Assembly (NCBI GenBank): GCA_000444245.1
Contig: ATSW01010790.1
Location: 1 to 20,315 of the forward strand
DNA: 20,315 nucleotides
Direction: 5' to 3'
Source of the DNA: Botryllus schlosseri
Lineage: Eukaryota > Chordata > Ascidiacea > Stolidobranchia > Styelidae
Shown here piece after piece: positions 8,313 to 17,748 of the stretch. Numbering within the stretch: the first letter of the stretch is position 1; the number at the start of each line of letters is the position of its first letter. A program made the position numbers and the translations under genes. Under the pieces are notes generated by a model. It worked only from the letters and a program-made list of their open reading frames with translations. It did not search any database and had not been told where the DNA came from.

Positions 8313-8990
8313 CAGAGATGGTCAATGTAGTAAGCGTATCTACTGAAGTATCAGTAGAAGTACCGCCATAAATTTCTCGCTCATTACAGTGGAAGTAACA
8401 ATTTCCAAGACACGTCAAAACTACTTCAAGTGGAAGTGTTAAAGGAAGTGTCTGGAAGCTACTCCCGTAAGCATTAGATTTGGTCGAGGAGTACAATACT
8501 TTTAGGTGGTGGCTATGCTTTCGAAATAGCGAACTGCGAATCGTCGCGGCTAAAGCGAAATGACAAATAAGACTGGGAATCGGTAAAATATTCGATAATA
8601 TATTCAGTTACCTTAATATAGAAGCTATACGTCACACGTCAATTCCACTCGTAAAAGCTATCTAAAATTACTCTCTACTTTTCTGTAGAAGTAGAAGTAT
8701 TCTTAAAATGTAACCTCTTGGCCAAGTAGTCCCAGTATAGGCAAAGCCTACTTGATTACTCCGTTAAGATGCTTCGCTACTGAACCCGTCTGAGTAGAAG
8801 TAAAATTAATAACGTAAATACGTACTCAAACTTATCCCGAAACTGCCTTCTATTTTACAAAATCCAGAGTTTACACATCGATGTAGTTTTAATTCAAAAA
8901 TTGTTAAGTAAAGGTGGAGGTAGCCGTTAGGCATAACCTACTTGAGCACTCTGAAAAAGTAGAGCTAGACTTCGTTACTAACCATTTCTG
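8313..8990. mobile_element. hAT-4, same family as hAT-2
   Basis: Inverted ends CAGAGATGGTCA (8313) and TAACCATTTCTG (ending 8990). The right end inverted reads CAGAAATGGTTAGTAACGAA, matching hAT-2's left end CAGAGGTGGTCAGTAACGAA. Inside are AAGTAGAAGTA and CTACTTGAG words, as in hAT-2. It is 678 bp and non-coding. It cuts SDR copy B between SALL and the FANIAAEI block. The bases flanking the ends (AGTAGAAG left, CCTGCGTA right) do not match, so the target duplication is lost or a flank was deleted. Confidence 0.75.
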
Positions 8991-9282
8991 CCTGCGTATG
9001 GTGATATTACATTCAAATCATTCAATTGAAGGGGTCGGTGTGACACAACGGAACAGCAGGACCGATACTTCGCGAATATAGCCGCTGAAATACTTCTGGG
9101 TAGGATTGGAAAGGTGAATGTGCTAACGCCACATTATTTTTGGCATCAAATCGATCTGCGTGGACAACCGGACAGTAATTAGTTCTTGACGGAGCCAAAA
9201 GTTTTGCATCTTAGGAGATATTTTAAGAGCCGCACGTATTTACATTTCAATTCTTCAAATCGACAGATGCAATACTCATGAA

Positions 9283-9288
9283 AATAAA
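9283..9288 (+). promoter_or_regulatory. polyadenylation signal of SDR copy B
   Basis: AATAAA lies about 70 bases after the frame's last stop (9212-9214), the distance expected of a short 3'UTR. It fits the original gene end; current use is unknown. Confidence 0.45.
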
Positions 9289-9506
9289 ATTTTCAAATCG
9301 ACTTCTCAATTGACTCTGATCGAAGAGACCTGATCCGACACTGGGAATTGTGATGTCACGTCATCCTATATCGCCAAATCCTATTTTCCCGCCACATCAT
9401 TGGGGTCTTTATCCATGCTTTCTACTCGTGGAAATATGGAAAACATTGGAGAGGAAATACATTGTCGTATTACGGAGTAAATATCATTATTGCATCACGT
9501 GCGTTT
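9289..9506. other. unassigned stretch
   Basis: AT-rich sequence without an open frame or repeat that I can name. A TGATGTCACGTCATC near 9349-9363 is a near-palindrome resembling a CRE-type site, with nothing around it to support function. Confidence 0.4.
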
Positions 9507-9891
9507 TTGCATGTTCTCAACCATAGCGCACCAAACATCCCTCCTTCTGTACCCTATATCAAGGTTTCGCTTCTTAGGTGCAACACAGTACATGTATTTT
9601 TTATTTTCATTCACGTGGATCTGATAAATACACGAGGAATTTGAGTAAAACTAGGGCAAGTTGTCATGGTCCAAGGAAGAACGTAATCGTCAACGCTAAC
9701 GAAATTTGTGAATGGTACGACGCAATTATCACATTTAAAATCCAAAGATAACTGGGATTATTGCCATTGTTGAAACTTGGAAGTTTCAGCACAAATTAAA
9801 CTCACTCCGAGTTCAAGAAACATCATTTCTGGCAGGCGGCGCCGCGCCTCCCTTCAGATGCTTTCGCGCCCCCAATTTGAGAACCACTGGT
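9507..9891 (-). repeat. Charlie-type hAT remnant
   Basis: Read on the minus strand from 9891, the sequence starts CAGTGGTTCTCAAATTGGGG then GCGCG, the usual start of Charlie-like hAT elements. A possible opposite end is TGTTCTCAACC then GCGCACC at about 9513-9535 on the + strand. The first six bases do not match and no 8-bp duplication was found, so only the 9891 end is secure. The interior is non-coding. Confidence 0.5.
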
Positions 9892-10562
9892 ATAGCCGAT
9901 ACGCAACTTCTGTACAGCAGCCAGACACAAAAGAGGAAGTGAAACGACGATGCTTCGCTACTATACCGTCATAGCGGCAGTGCACGTGCAGTATAGAGCA
10001 CGACTGCTACATACACATGAACGACTATAGGCCTGCTTCGCAATGACAACATCTGGCGAGGTAACAGTTCTGGAAGCACTACCGTCAATATAAGACAGAT
10101 TCTTTTGGCATGAGTCGCGACCCATCTTTTGCTATAATTTTGCGTCGCGACTGCATCAGAGCGACCGTTTAGTATGGATGTAATGTTTGTTGAATTTCTT
10201 ACAATACCAAGAATTGCTTCGCGACTCGCGCGATTTACTGTTGTTAGTTTGTAGATATCTGAGATCACTGTGTCGAGTACTATAGCGAATAAGCAAAACA
10301 GCGGACAAGTCGTTGATCATGATCATGAAAATGCCCCGACTTATACGCTTTATCGCCGACCTCTGTACAACACAAGCTGGTTGGAATACATGATCAGATT
10401 TGTCCGACATTTGTTGCTCCGGAGAAGACCGTCAGATACCGTTTGGATGCTTTAGTGTAGGTGCGTTCAACGAGCGGGTGCGCATTCTGCGCTGAGACAC
10501 AGGTATTTCGAGGCCAACCTCTGTCGCGCCGCGACACACGAAGACATTAAGTTTCGGCCAAC
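9892..10562. other. unassigned stretch
   Basis: This holds GTCGCGAC words (10109-10116 and 10143-10150) of the kind seen in hAT interiors, and an open + frame at 10270-10455 (VVDHDHENAPTYTLYRRP, LEYMIRFVRHLLLRRRP). The open frame on the + strand from about 10458 to 10700 overlaps the minus ORF of the next entry. None of these matches a family I know. Confidence 0.3.
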
Positions 10563-10805
10563 CTATACGGCTGGGCAAAGTGAGATTCCAAAAACATCAG
10601 CGGCGATAAACGCTTGGTCAAAATTGACCGTCGCGGGTTGGCCAAAACCTACGATATTGATATGTCTGGTCGGCTTAATGGTCGGCAACGAATGGTGACT
10701 CCCTTGCAATCTGAGTATAGACAGTAGTACAAAGGCAATACTAATACTAATGCCACCCGAAGAGGAAATAATGCACTTCAGTTTGATATCGCGTGCATCA
10801 GACAT
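10563..10805 (-). CDS. unidentified small ORF
   Basis: 80 codons from an ATG with an A-rich context (GAAAAATG). The sequence begins MSDARDIKLKCIISSSGG and has one hydrophobic run (ISISIAFVLLSIL, residues about 19-31) that could be a membrane segment. The opposite strand is also open over most of the same span, so coding is uncertain on either strand. No family is recognised. It could be a single exon or chance. Confidence 0.2.
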   Translation of the reverse strand: MSDARDIKLKCIISSSGGISISIAFVLLSILRLQGSHHSLPTIKPTRHINIVGFGQPATVNFDQAFIAADVFGISLCPAV

Positions 10806-12370
10806 TTTTCATAGAGCTGCGTTGCGTACAATTGTTGTTTGGGCGTTCTCTACGTTAGACAGGACCGTAAATACATTCTTTATGATGCGAAAGGCTTGGG
10901 TAGCGAGATGCCGCTAAGACTCAGATTTGGGTCTCGGTCTAATAAGTTTACAACTGATATAAGTTGATGTTGAAGAAATCAACTTCTATACTTGACTGAC
11001 ACGCCACGAAGATGTGGTGTGCTATCATATTCGTTAGAAACGGCTGTTGCGGCAAATGTGTCCAGAACGATGATATCGAAAATAAAACACTCTGGAGGTG
11101 ATTTCCTTCGAAATAATGATTTTTGGAGTCCACACCTGGTCGGTATATCGGAGTGCCTTTGTCAAGCTGTCTTTCGGTACCGCTGTTTTAACGATGAACC
11201 GTAACAATGATGGTGGTGTCAATCTTACGAGTATGTCGCTGTCGTTTTATGATTTATAAAACTACGAGAACTTCTCTGTATCTTTCTTTTTTACCAGAGT
11301 TCTAAAGCTTGACAAAATCATCCCAGCTACTTCCTTTGAAAATTAACACACTTTGTCTATTGTTACAAATTACGTCTCGTTATAAAAAAAAGGCACGAGA
11401 AAAACCCGACTTTCGAAATTCTTATGACCTGATCGATTAAGTAAACGAACACAAAACAAACCTTATCAATGATATTTGCTGAATGACGAACTGCATGTAT
11501 ACCAGATCAATGTTGCATGATACACAACATATTCCACGTGCGTGATACAAATTATCTATAAAAATAATCCACAGAAATGCGAGCCGATAAATCTTAAAAT
11601 GTTATAAGTGAGTTTTCTATACCGTTTAATTAATGACAGATGAGACCTGATACCGGTGCTTAATTTTAACGAGAAATCGTGTCTACAATAATCGTGATGG
11701 GTCGATAACCTGCGTTTATCCGTTAACTTTTTTTTACAACTTTTGCACGAATTGCAGTTATGCGAGAGTGCCACAATTTACCACGAAATTACATAGTATA
11801 CCGGGTTTAACTCAAGCTTGAACAGATTTCATCAGGACAACACGAAACGGATATTTCTATGGCTGACATTATTAATGATGTTATTATATTATGCGCGAAC
11901 CTAATGTAGGACGACACAAATCACCACGACATGGGATAACGTATTGATTCCGAGAAATATTCATGCATTAATACGTGTTATCCTGCATCGTTTTATTCGT
12001 TACCTATCTATAGGTGAATCGCATGTCATGAAATCCCCATAATACTTCAATATTCAAGATATTAACGGAGGTTGGTTCGGTCAATATGCACGGTCGGACA
12101 TCTCTCAGTTTTACTGCAGCATGTTCCATCATCGAGGTAAAATACCCGGGTACCACTGATTTGCGCAAATCTTGCGGACCACAATGTTTATACATACGTT
12201 AGGTAGCCTAAGTGCGACTTTAACAGTTTCAATTCAATTTAAATAGAGAAAAGAAGAAGAAGATTGGAACTCCATTATCTGGTGTTAAGTCTAATCACTA
12301 AACAAGGCGTGACAAGCTACCAAGATATTATCATGTATACGTCATCTGCATCCTTTCGGTCCAATGATTT
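10806..12370. other. unassigned AT-rich stretch
   Basis: Several frames of 60-70 codons occur on both strands (for example 10992-11204 + and 11556-11774 -, the latter with CNSCKSC). None shows a family motif or splice context I trust. No transposon ends were found. Confidence 0.35.
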
Positions 12371-12900
12371 GGGCTGGGCAAACTCGATAACCTGAGCGGT
12401 TCGATTCCGAACCTTGTACTTGACTTCGGGTCCAGTGGAGCATTTGAGTATCATTCATTGTCACGCCGCACCAGTATATGGATGATGTGGAATAAATTGC
12501 CTTTTCAACTCGACATTAAATATTTTTAGGGTTTCAGCCACCTCACGTCGTATACGTCAACTATTACGGGTGCAAATGCTACAGGCTTTTTCGGACGTAT
12601 TTACACAATTATGGCATAATTAGACAACGTTTGGGAAAAAAAACACAACTTTCTTTTTTAAACAAAGCATTCATTCAAAACATGATGTTAAACAAAGTGT
12701 TTTAAAACATAGTTTGTTTCAAATGCAACCCTTACTCCAACCTATATTTCCAGTTGATAAATTAACTCTTATTGGCAAGGAGCGTATAATTACAGTGCTA
12801 GATAAAATCACCTATATCACCATCAGCCTACTCGACTCGACTCGACTCATTCAAAGTAATATTCGATTCAGATTAGAGTACTCGGATCATTCTGCCCTAC
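12371..12900. repeat. possible decayed hAT remnant
   Basis: TGGGCTGGGCAAACTCGATAAC at 12371-12392 resembles common hAT ends of the GGGCTGGGCAAACT type. The stretch at 12876-12902 (inverse TAGGGCAGAATGATCCGAG) could be the other end. Both carry ACTCG-like words, as does 12831-12850. No target duplication is visible, so this is tentative. Confidence 0.25.
12831..12850. repeat. (CTCGA)n microsatellite
   Basis: About four near-perfect copies of the pentamer CTCGA. Confidence 0.7.
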
Positions 12901-12918
12901 CATACTAACGATATGAAG

Positions 12919-12936
12919 TATCCTGCGTGCAGGATA
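12919..12936. repeat. perfect short palindrome at element border
   Basis: TATCCTGC-GT-GCAGGATA has eight-base arms and a two-base centre. It directly abuts the CACTC end of the element that starts at 12937. It may be a preferred insertion target or a footprint of insertion. Confidence 0.6.
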
Positions 12937-13087
12937 CACTCTTAGAAATATTCGTAGATTTACCCAAATTATACCGGTAAATTTGTCCCGTCAGTTATAT
13001 TAACGGTAAATGCCCGTTAAATTAATATACGGACACGTCAAAAGTAAATTTACTTGTTTTTAAAGGTTAAAAAAATTAAAGATTAAG

Positions 13088-13226
13088 TTTGTAGAAGCAA
13101 TTTACGGGATAACCAGTATTTCAGATTTACTTTTTGATTTGTAAAAGCAATTTACTGGATAATCAGTATTCCGGATTTACTTTTGCATTCGTAAAAGCGA
13201 TTTACTGGATAATCATTATTTGCAAC
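13088..13226. repeat. 50-bp tandem repeat, about 2.8 copies
   Basis: Units start at 13088, 13138 and 13188 with TTTGTAGAAG, TTTGTAAAAG and TTCGTAAAAG. Each contains (C/T)GGGATAA or CTGGATAA, then a run to GATTTACTTTT. The first two units are both exactly 50 bp. It is subterminal in the element 12937-15888. Confidence 0.85.
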
Positions 13227-14249
13227 ATTGCTATCACACTTACAATTCGATCATTTTACACGCTTACGGTCTTATTATGGACATGTATATGTGATTTTCA
13301 TGTTTCAATCATCAAGCATATTACGACATCGATAGCCGTGCTGAATGCTAATCGGTGAGTGGTATCCGAACATTTGGGCATTTCAGATATCATCGTTTAT
13401 ATCGATTTATAAATAGTATCCTTTGAGACATCAAGGTCTAGCAATAGTAGCATGCCAAGCGAATTCGGTATCTTATGTAGTTTTACTGCATGTATGATCT
13501 TTTGTGTAATTATTTGCTGGACCAGTTCTGCCACCATTGTAGACTCCTCAACGCATGTTTGATGCAAACTTTATATCGAAACACTGGAGCTGGCGTATAG
13601 CCGCCATGCTCCTTTGCCATTGCGACGAGAGTAGTAGACGTCCTTTACCTTTTTCCTGCGAATGGCCTTATGAATTGTTTGATCATGAATTAGTAGCTGC
13701 TCGAGCGAACAGTACATTATGACGTCATACATATTCCAGACGTATCGGCGTCAGACGTCAGACATATCTGAGCACGTGTGGCTGAATGTTCCGAGATAGA
13801 TATTATATCGACGCGATGTTTTCGTATTGGATAATAACAAGATGCGTTGCTGTAAGATATTGAGGGTTTCGAAGCCACAGCTTAACTTTAGCTTTAGAAT
13901 ATTGCAGGTGTTGATAGCAGATATTGTAGGTATAGCAGTATCCGAGCTCAAATCTGGCAAGTTGTTCGCAGTCCTGTTTCTGAAGACGTATCTATTTTCG
14001 TTACAGTTTAATGGTGAACAGAAGCTATGGCTTATAAGAATGTATTACATTTTCTGACATTGAACTACACGAAAATGGAAGCGTTATGGCATTATGAATC
14101 ATGACGTCGAATGCTTATGTGATAGAAAGGGATCATTTCGCTTCTCGCTTCTAGCACTGTGCCGTGCGAAATACGTTGGACGTGCGATGCAAGGGAATAT
14201 TGCCAGAAAAGTTTGCAATCACGCTGGAAAAGATGATTCAGGTACGAAG

Positions 14250-14257
14250 TCCTAGGC
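14250..14257. repeat. target-site duplication of hAT-5, left
   Basis: TCCTAGGC is repeated exactly at 15180-15187. Confidence 0.85.
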
Positions 14258-15179
14258 CAAGGGTATCGGTATCAAACTCAACTTGCGTCGCTGGCCNNGG
14301 CCAGGGGTATCAAACTCAACTTGCGTCGCTGGCCGGATTCAAACTTTCAAACCGCTCGCGGGCCGGATCAGTCAAAATGTTACGGTACCTCAAAACGCCC
14401 ACCCTTACTTTTCGCTTTAATAGTTTATTATCAATGCTGTATACATTTTGGTATATTACATAACATTCACGATCATATCATATATATATATTCTAGCAGC
14501 ACTTTTACTCGCAAACAACTGAATTTTGGCAAAAATTCAAAGAATGGTCTTTTGAATTCAACCGCTAAACCCCTGACTCTAACGACGGAATAAGCTGACA
14601 TATTTGTATGCTCCCTTTGTTTTATTCGTAATCCGCCGTTAACTCGGCGTATGCGCTTCAAGGAACACAAGTGATTTAATTGTAAACGCAGACGTTGGAA
14701 TTTGGCTCATTATTAATCGTCATTTGGGTTTCTCTGTCCGTCTGGAGCCTTTGAGTAGAAGTGATACAGCAGTGCGTCCAAATATATTTGAATTGTATTT
14801 TTTGTAACTATTATATTCTCCATGCGACCTGCATATAACAGTTTCTTTTTCACTTTACGAAGAACTACTTTTTGTCTCATTTTTTCATAAGAATCTGAAC
14901 TCAGTGTGCACTTTTTGGAGTCTTGGGAATTGGATGTCAGTATCAACAACTTGTTCCTGGTGATGACTAGAGTAAAACCATAACACCACTGTCGGATAAT
15001 TATATTACGGCCTATGATCTTGATATTTGTGGCCTTGCGAGAACTCCGGGAAGTATTTCTTACAATAATATCACAACATTTGATAGAAAATGTGCTGGGA
15101 AATACAGGGGTTTTTCAAACTACTCAGAATTGCTTTGCAAGCTACATGCGGCGTGCGGGCCGTTTGTTCGACACCCCTA
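14258..15179. mobile_element. hAT-5, nested in the CACT-ended element
   Basis: The left end is CA(A/G)GGGTATC...AAACTC and the right end inverted is TAGGGGTGTCGAACAAAC, in perfect 8-bp duplications TCCTAGGC. A GGCCGG / GGGCCG-rich zone follows each end, as in many hAT elements of the CAGGGGT(A/G)TCAAAC type. It is about 920 bp as assembled, but the left end contains an NN gap with a duplicated overlap, so true length is about 40 bp less. A further terminus-like CAGGGGTTTTTCAAAC lies inside at 15105-15120. No transposase is recognised. Confidence 0.85.
14268..14334. other. assembly gap with duplicated contig ends
   Basis: NN at 14297-14298 separates two exact 29-bp copies, 14268-14296 and 14306-14334, each starting GGTATCAAACTC and ending CGCTGGCC. 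The right-hand piece begins GGCCAGGGG, that is, the last bases of the target duplication plus the hAT end. It therefore re-reads the same junction. This looks like two overlapping contigs or haplotypes left unmerged, not biology. Confidence 0.85.
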
Positions 15180-15187
15180 TCCTAGGC
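15180..15187. repeat. target-site duplication of hAT-5, right
   Basis: Exact repeat of TCCTAGGC at 14250-14257. Confidence 0.85.
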
Positions 15188-15484
15188 CATCATTATTCGA
15201 GAAACTGACAAGAATATGAATAGTCGCAGTATGTCATACTATAGCGTCTCAAAGTTTCGAAATTTTAAATGTGTTGATGACTGCATAATTTTTGTTCAGA
15301 TTATAGAAGAACCTACAAAAGAGCATGGCCCAAAGTACAGTCCTTCAACTGCTGCTGAAGTTTTGATGAAGCCCTCTTCATTCAGGCGACTGCTGACTGA
15401 TGATCTCCACAAGAAAGACTGGATTTTCGTCATCATCAACATTTACTTTTTTTTAACGTGTTCCCGCATCAAATAAACCTGATT

Positions 15485-15890
15485 CAAATTTACTGGTCTC
15501 GGGAACGTAAAACTGCTGCAAGGGACCAGACGAGTATATTGATATTACAGCAGATTTCTGTTACGTTTAGTTACGGAAATTTTCCGTAAAATATTCTACG
15601 GTCAGCATATGTAAAATCATATTACGAGGAGAGTTATTTCGAATTTACTGGTCTCATCAGCGTAAAACTGCTGCACTGGACCAGTCCAGTAACTTGGTGT
15701 TACAGCCGTTTTCCGTTACGTCAAGTAACGGGAATTTTCCGTAGAAATTTTAACAGTCAGTCTTTGTAAAAATAAATTACGGTCAATATTATTTACGGGA
15801 AAATATTTTTCAAATTTACCGGTCTCAGAGTCGTAAAACTGCTGCCAGGACCAGACCAGTAATTTGGCATAGAATATTTTTAACAGTGTA
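15485..15890. repeat. tandem repeat of about 155-171 bp, 2.5 copies
   Basis: Units start at 15485, 15640 and 15811. Each opens with (C/G)AAATTTAC(T/C)GGTCTC and then CGTAAAACTGCTGC, GGACCAG and, in the first two, a TTCCGTTACG / GGAATTTTCCGTA palindromic zone. The third copy is cut short by the right terminus of the enclosing element. The GTAA/TTAC words echo the left subterminal region at 12960-13060. Confidence 0.85.
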
Positions 15891-16799
15891 TATGCGATAT
15901 ATTATGAAGATATATGCGGAGCTGGCATAATTATTGTGCAAGACCAGTCGTTTTTTTCAGTTAGATGATAATTTTTTGACAACCACAGTGACAGGAAGAC
16001 GTAGGTAAGAACTCGTGTGTGATGTAAAAAGCTATACGCCCAGTTTAGCGATGAGGAACCGTGATAAATATGACGCACTGAACTTGAACCTGGAGTAAAT
16101 CTTGGTCGGCCTCGAGCCACATGTGACATGTTGATTTTTTATTTTGAAAAATTCGCAGTTTTATTTGTACTGTCATGAGTATTTTACCAGCACTGTACGG
16201 AGATTTAGCTAACGCCTGGTTCTAGCTTCTCCGGTAAGCATCTGTTAATTATTTCGAAAGCTTCAACTGATACTTTTAAATTGATACTTCCAGGAAAGTA
16301 AAGCGCCTATTGTGCGACCGTGCTGTTAAGCCATAGTGACTAGACCGGACATATGTAGAGTGAAGCGTGCTTTATTAACTATATGTGAAGTCTTGGTCTT
16401 GTGTGGCTCAAATTGGTTTGATGCAGTAATAAGCGCTGCATTATAGTTGAGATATACCAGTCGAATCTGCGAAGTATCTCTGTAAAGTAGTTCCCGGAGG
16501 ATATTAGCCATTCTCTTTTGGCAATTAGACGGATCAGCAACCAAACGTCATGTACTCGAAACGGCGTACCATTGCGTTATTGTATATATCCGGAATATCA
16601 ATTTCATCGCAGATTTCTGCGCGACGTGTGTACTAGGCTCAACCTTAATTTTACTCTGTTTGATGTGTTATTGTTCAACCCCGCCCTATCGCCCGCTGTT
16701 GCTGAATTTGTTCTATCCATTATAGTAGATTCATCTGAGGGCCGTTTTTCTGAATTTTCCTGAATTTATTTGCGTCCGCGTCGCACAAGACCTTATCAG
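15889..16799. other. unassigned stretch with two opposed open frames
   Basis: A + frame at about 16518-16763 (PLRYCIYPEYQFHRRFLRD, then LNFTLFDVLLFNP) and a minus frame at about 16544-16326 (NILRELLYRDTSQIRLVYL) are open. Neither begins at an ATG in good context and neither matches a known family. They could be exons or chance; I assign neither. Confidence 0.25.
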
Positions 16800-16807
16800 A
16801 TGATAAG

Positions 16808-17740
16808 TAGGGATGGTGTGAACCTCTGAAAGGTTCAGGTTCGTGTGAACGCCAACCTTTTTGAACCACGCGACGTCATATTGCTATAATTCCAACCTTA
16901 CATTTCGGTGAAGTGATATATTAATGTAAACGATACCTAGCGACAATGCAGCAGTAGCCTACATACTGACTTTTTACGTCGCCAAATGTATCAACTGTAG
17001 CAATGAAATGATATAATAATCCCATAAAATCAATATCTTCCGTCACTTTGCCAACAATTTCGACGAGGACTTGCTAGGGACTAGCTTATGCCTCAACGGA
17101 ATATGCCAGACCGGACAATGTATTCAGCCTCTGAGTGTTGCGACGTTGATATTGAGCATAGTGACAAGCGAGTTTTACCCCATTACCAAGTTATACAGCG
17201 GTAGCCAACACCCCAATCGCACGGATTTGGTTTTTATTATACAATAAACATATAAAATGAAGATGGATCCCGTACGCCTGCTAGATTTTCGACATTAGAC
17301 AACGATGTATTTTTATATCAATTTCATTGATTTGTTGAATAAGCTTAGTTCGCTGACTACCTACATGTAGTGTATTTCGCCCCTGATGTTGTGTGATTGT
17401 TGGTCAAGCTCACAGCAGAGAGTCACTAAATATTCACAAACGGAAAGCTGGATATTTCGAGCAATATTTTGTAACAAAGCAAGTAAAACTTTTGAGATTG
17501 GCAAGGTGAATGCTCGTTTAATGTTGATTTTTTATGCTGCAAGCGCCATGAATAGAGTTGCCCGAAGTTGAAATGCAAAGAATTTCAACCAAAGATGTTA
17601 TAATGTCGTGACAAACTGCAACATATGAAAAAGGTTCACAGTGCAGAACCTACCAAGGTTCGTTTGTGAACGTGAACCTATAAAATTCTGAGGTTCACAC
17701 ACAGAACGCCAACGTGAACCTCACGTCCACACAATCCCTA
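16808..17740. mobile_element. hAT-6, Ac-like ends, non-autonomous
   Basis: Inverted ends TAGGGATGGTGTGAACCTC (16808) and TAGGGATTGTGTGGAC (inverse of the right end at 17740) are flanked by ATGATAAG (16800-16807) and GTGATAAG (17741-17748), matching at 7 of 8. The TAGGGATG end is that of Ac-type hAT elements. At least nine AGGTTC / GAACCT / GTGAAC words cluster within 60-110 bp of the ends, in the arrangement of subterminal transposase-binding motifs. At 933 bp, with only a 62-codon unrecognised frame (17386-17571), it lacks a transposase. Confidence 0.85.
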
Positions 17741-17748
17741 GTGATAAG

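Larger units (their letters stand above)
6183..9214 (+). pseudogene. SDR family oxidoreductase, copy B (interrupted)
   Basis: Three blocks in order. 6183-6267: MKAMKFSEKVVVIT, then YN in place of the first glycine of the TGxxxGxG motif, then ASSGIGRAAALA. 7803-8312: EHGCFSIITGRNLENF, VLIVKAEFASLQEV, a damaged DILV(T)N stretch where NNAG should be, then the open frame from 8007 with FQVNVKSMVRITQQAMPYL, GNVVNISS and a catalytic YxxxK as Y-C-A-G-K (8121-8135), followed by QFTKTMALEYVPKGVRVNAV. About 15 residues seem deleted between SS and the tyrosine. 9000-9214: DRYFANIAAEILLGRIGKV, a frameshift near 9134, FLASNRSAWTTGQ, TAA at 9176, then LVLDGAKSFAS and TAG at 9212. The gene looks intronless. 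Insertions, stops and frameshifts make it non-functional. The substrate is unknown. Confidence 0.88.
5640..9290 (+). repeat. SDR locus duplication unit B
   Basis: Counterpart of unit A (2892-4730). It retains the 5' flank (about 5640-6182), the full SDR coding trace and the 3' flank with a polyadenylation signal. It has been enlarged by the LINE at 6268-7802 and hAT-4 at 8313-8990. Both units point the same way, so this is a head-to-tail tandem duplication. Confidence 0.65.
12937..15888. mobile_element. DNA transposon with CACTC/CACTG ends
   Basis: The left end CACTCTTAGAAATATTC and the inverted right end CACTGTTAAAAATATTC agree at 15 of 17 positions. TA lies immediately outside both ends, a possible 2-bp duplication. 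CACT-ends suggest an EnSpm/CACTA-like or related superfamily, but this is inferred from the termini only. Palindromic GGTAAATTT/AAATTTACC words fill both subterminal parts, together with tandem repeats (13088-13226 and 15485-15890). No transposase is recognised. Open frames at 13827-14057 and 15216-15476 (+, with STAAEVLMKPSSFRRLLTDD) lie inside and may be degraded remains. Without hAT-5 it is about 2 kb. Confidence 0.65.

Noticed and set aside
9349-9363. CRE-like near-palindrome as a regulatory site
   Set aside because: It is a single short motif without a gene or promoter next to it.
12388-12405. GCGGTTCGATTCCG resembling a tRNA T-arm
   Set aside because: The T stem is only three pairs and no acceptor, D or anticodon arms can be placed around it.
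13134-13358. 74-codon frame over the 50-bp tandem repeat
   Set aside because: It is produced by the repeat (period 50, changing phase) and has no family features.
14164-14463. 99-codon + frame crossing the NN gap
   Set aside because: It runs through the duplicated contig overlap and a hAT terminus, so its openness is an assembly product.
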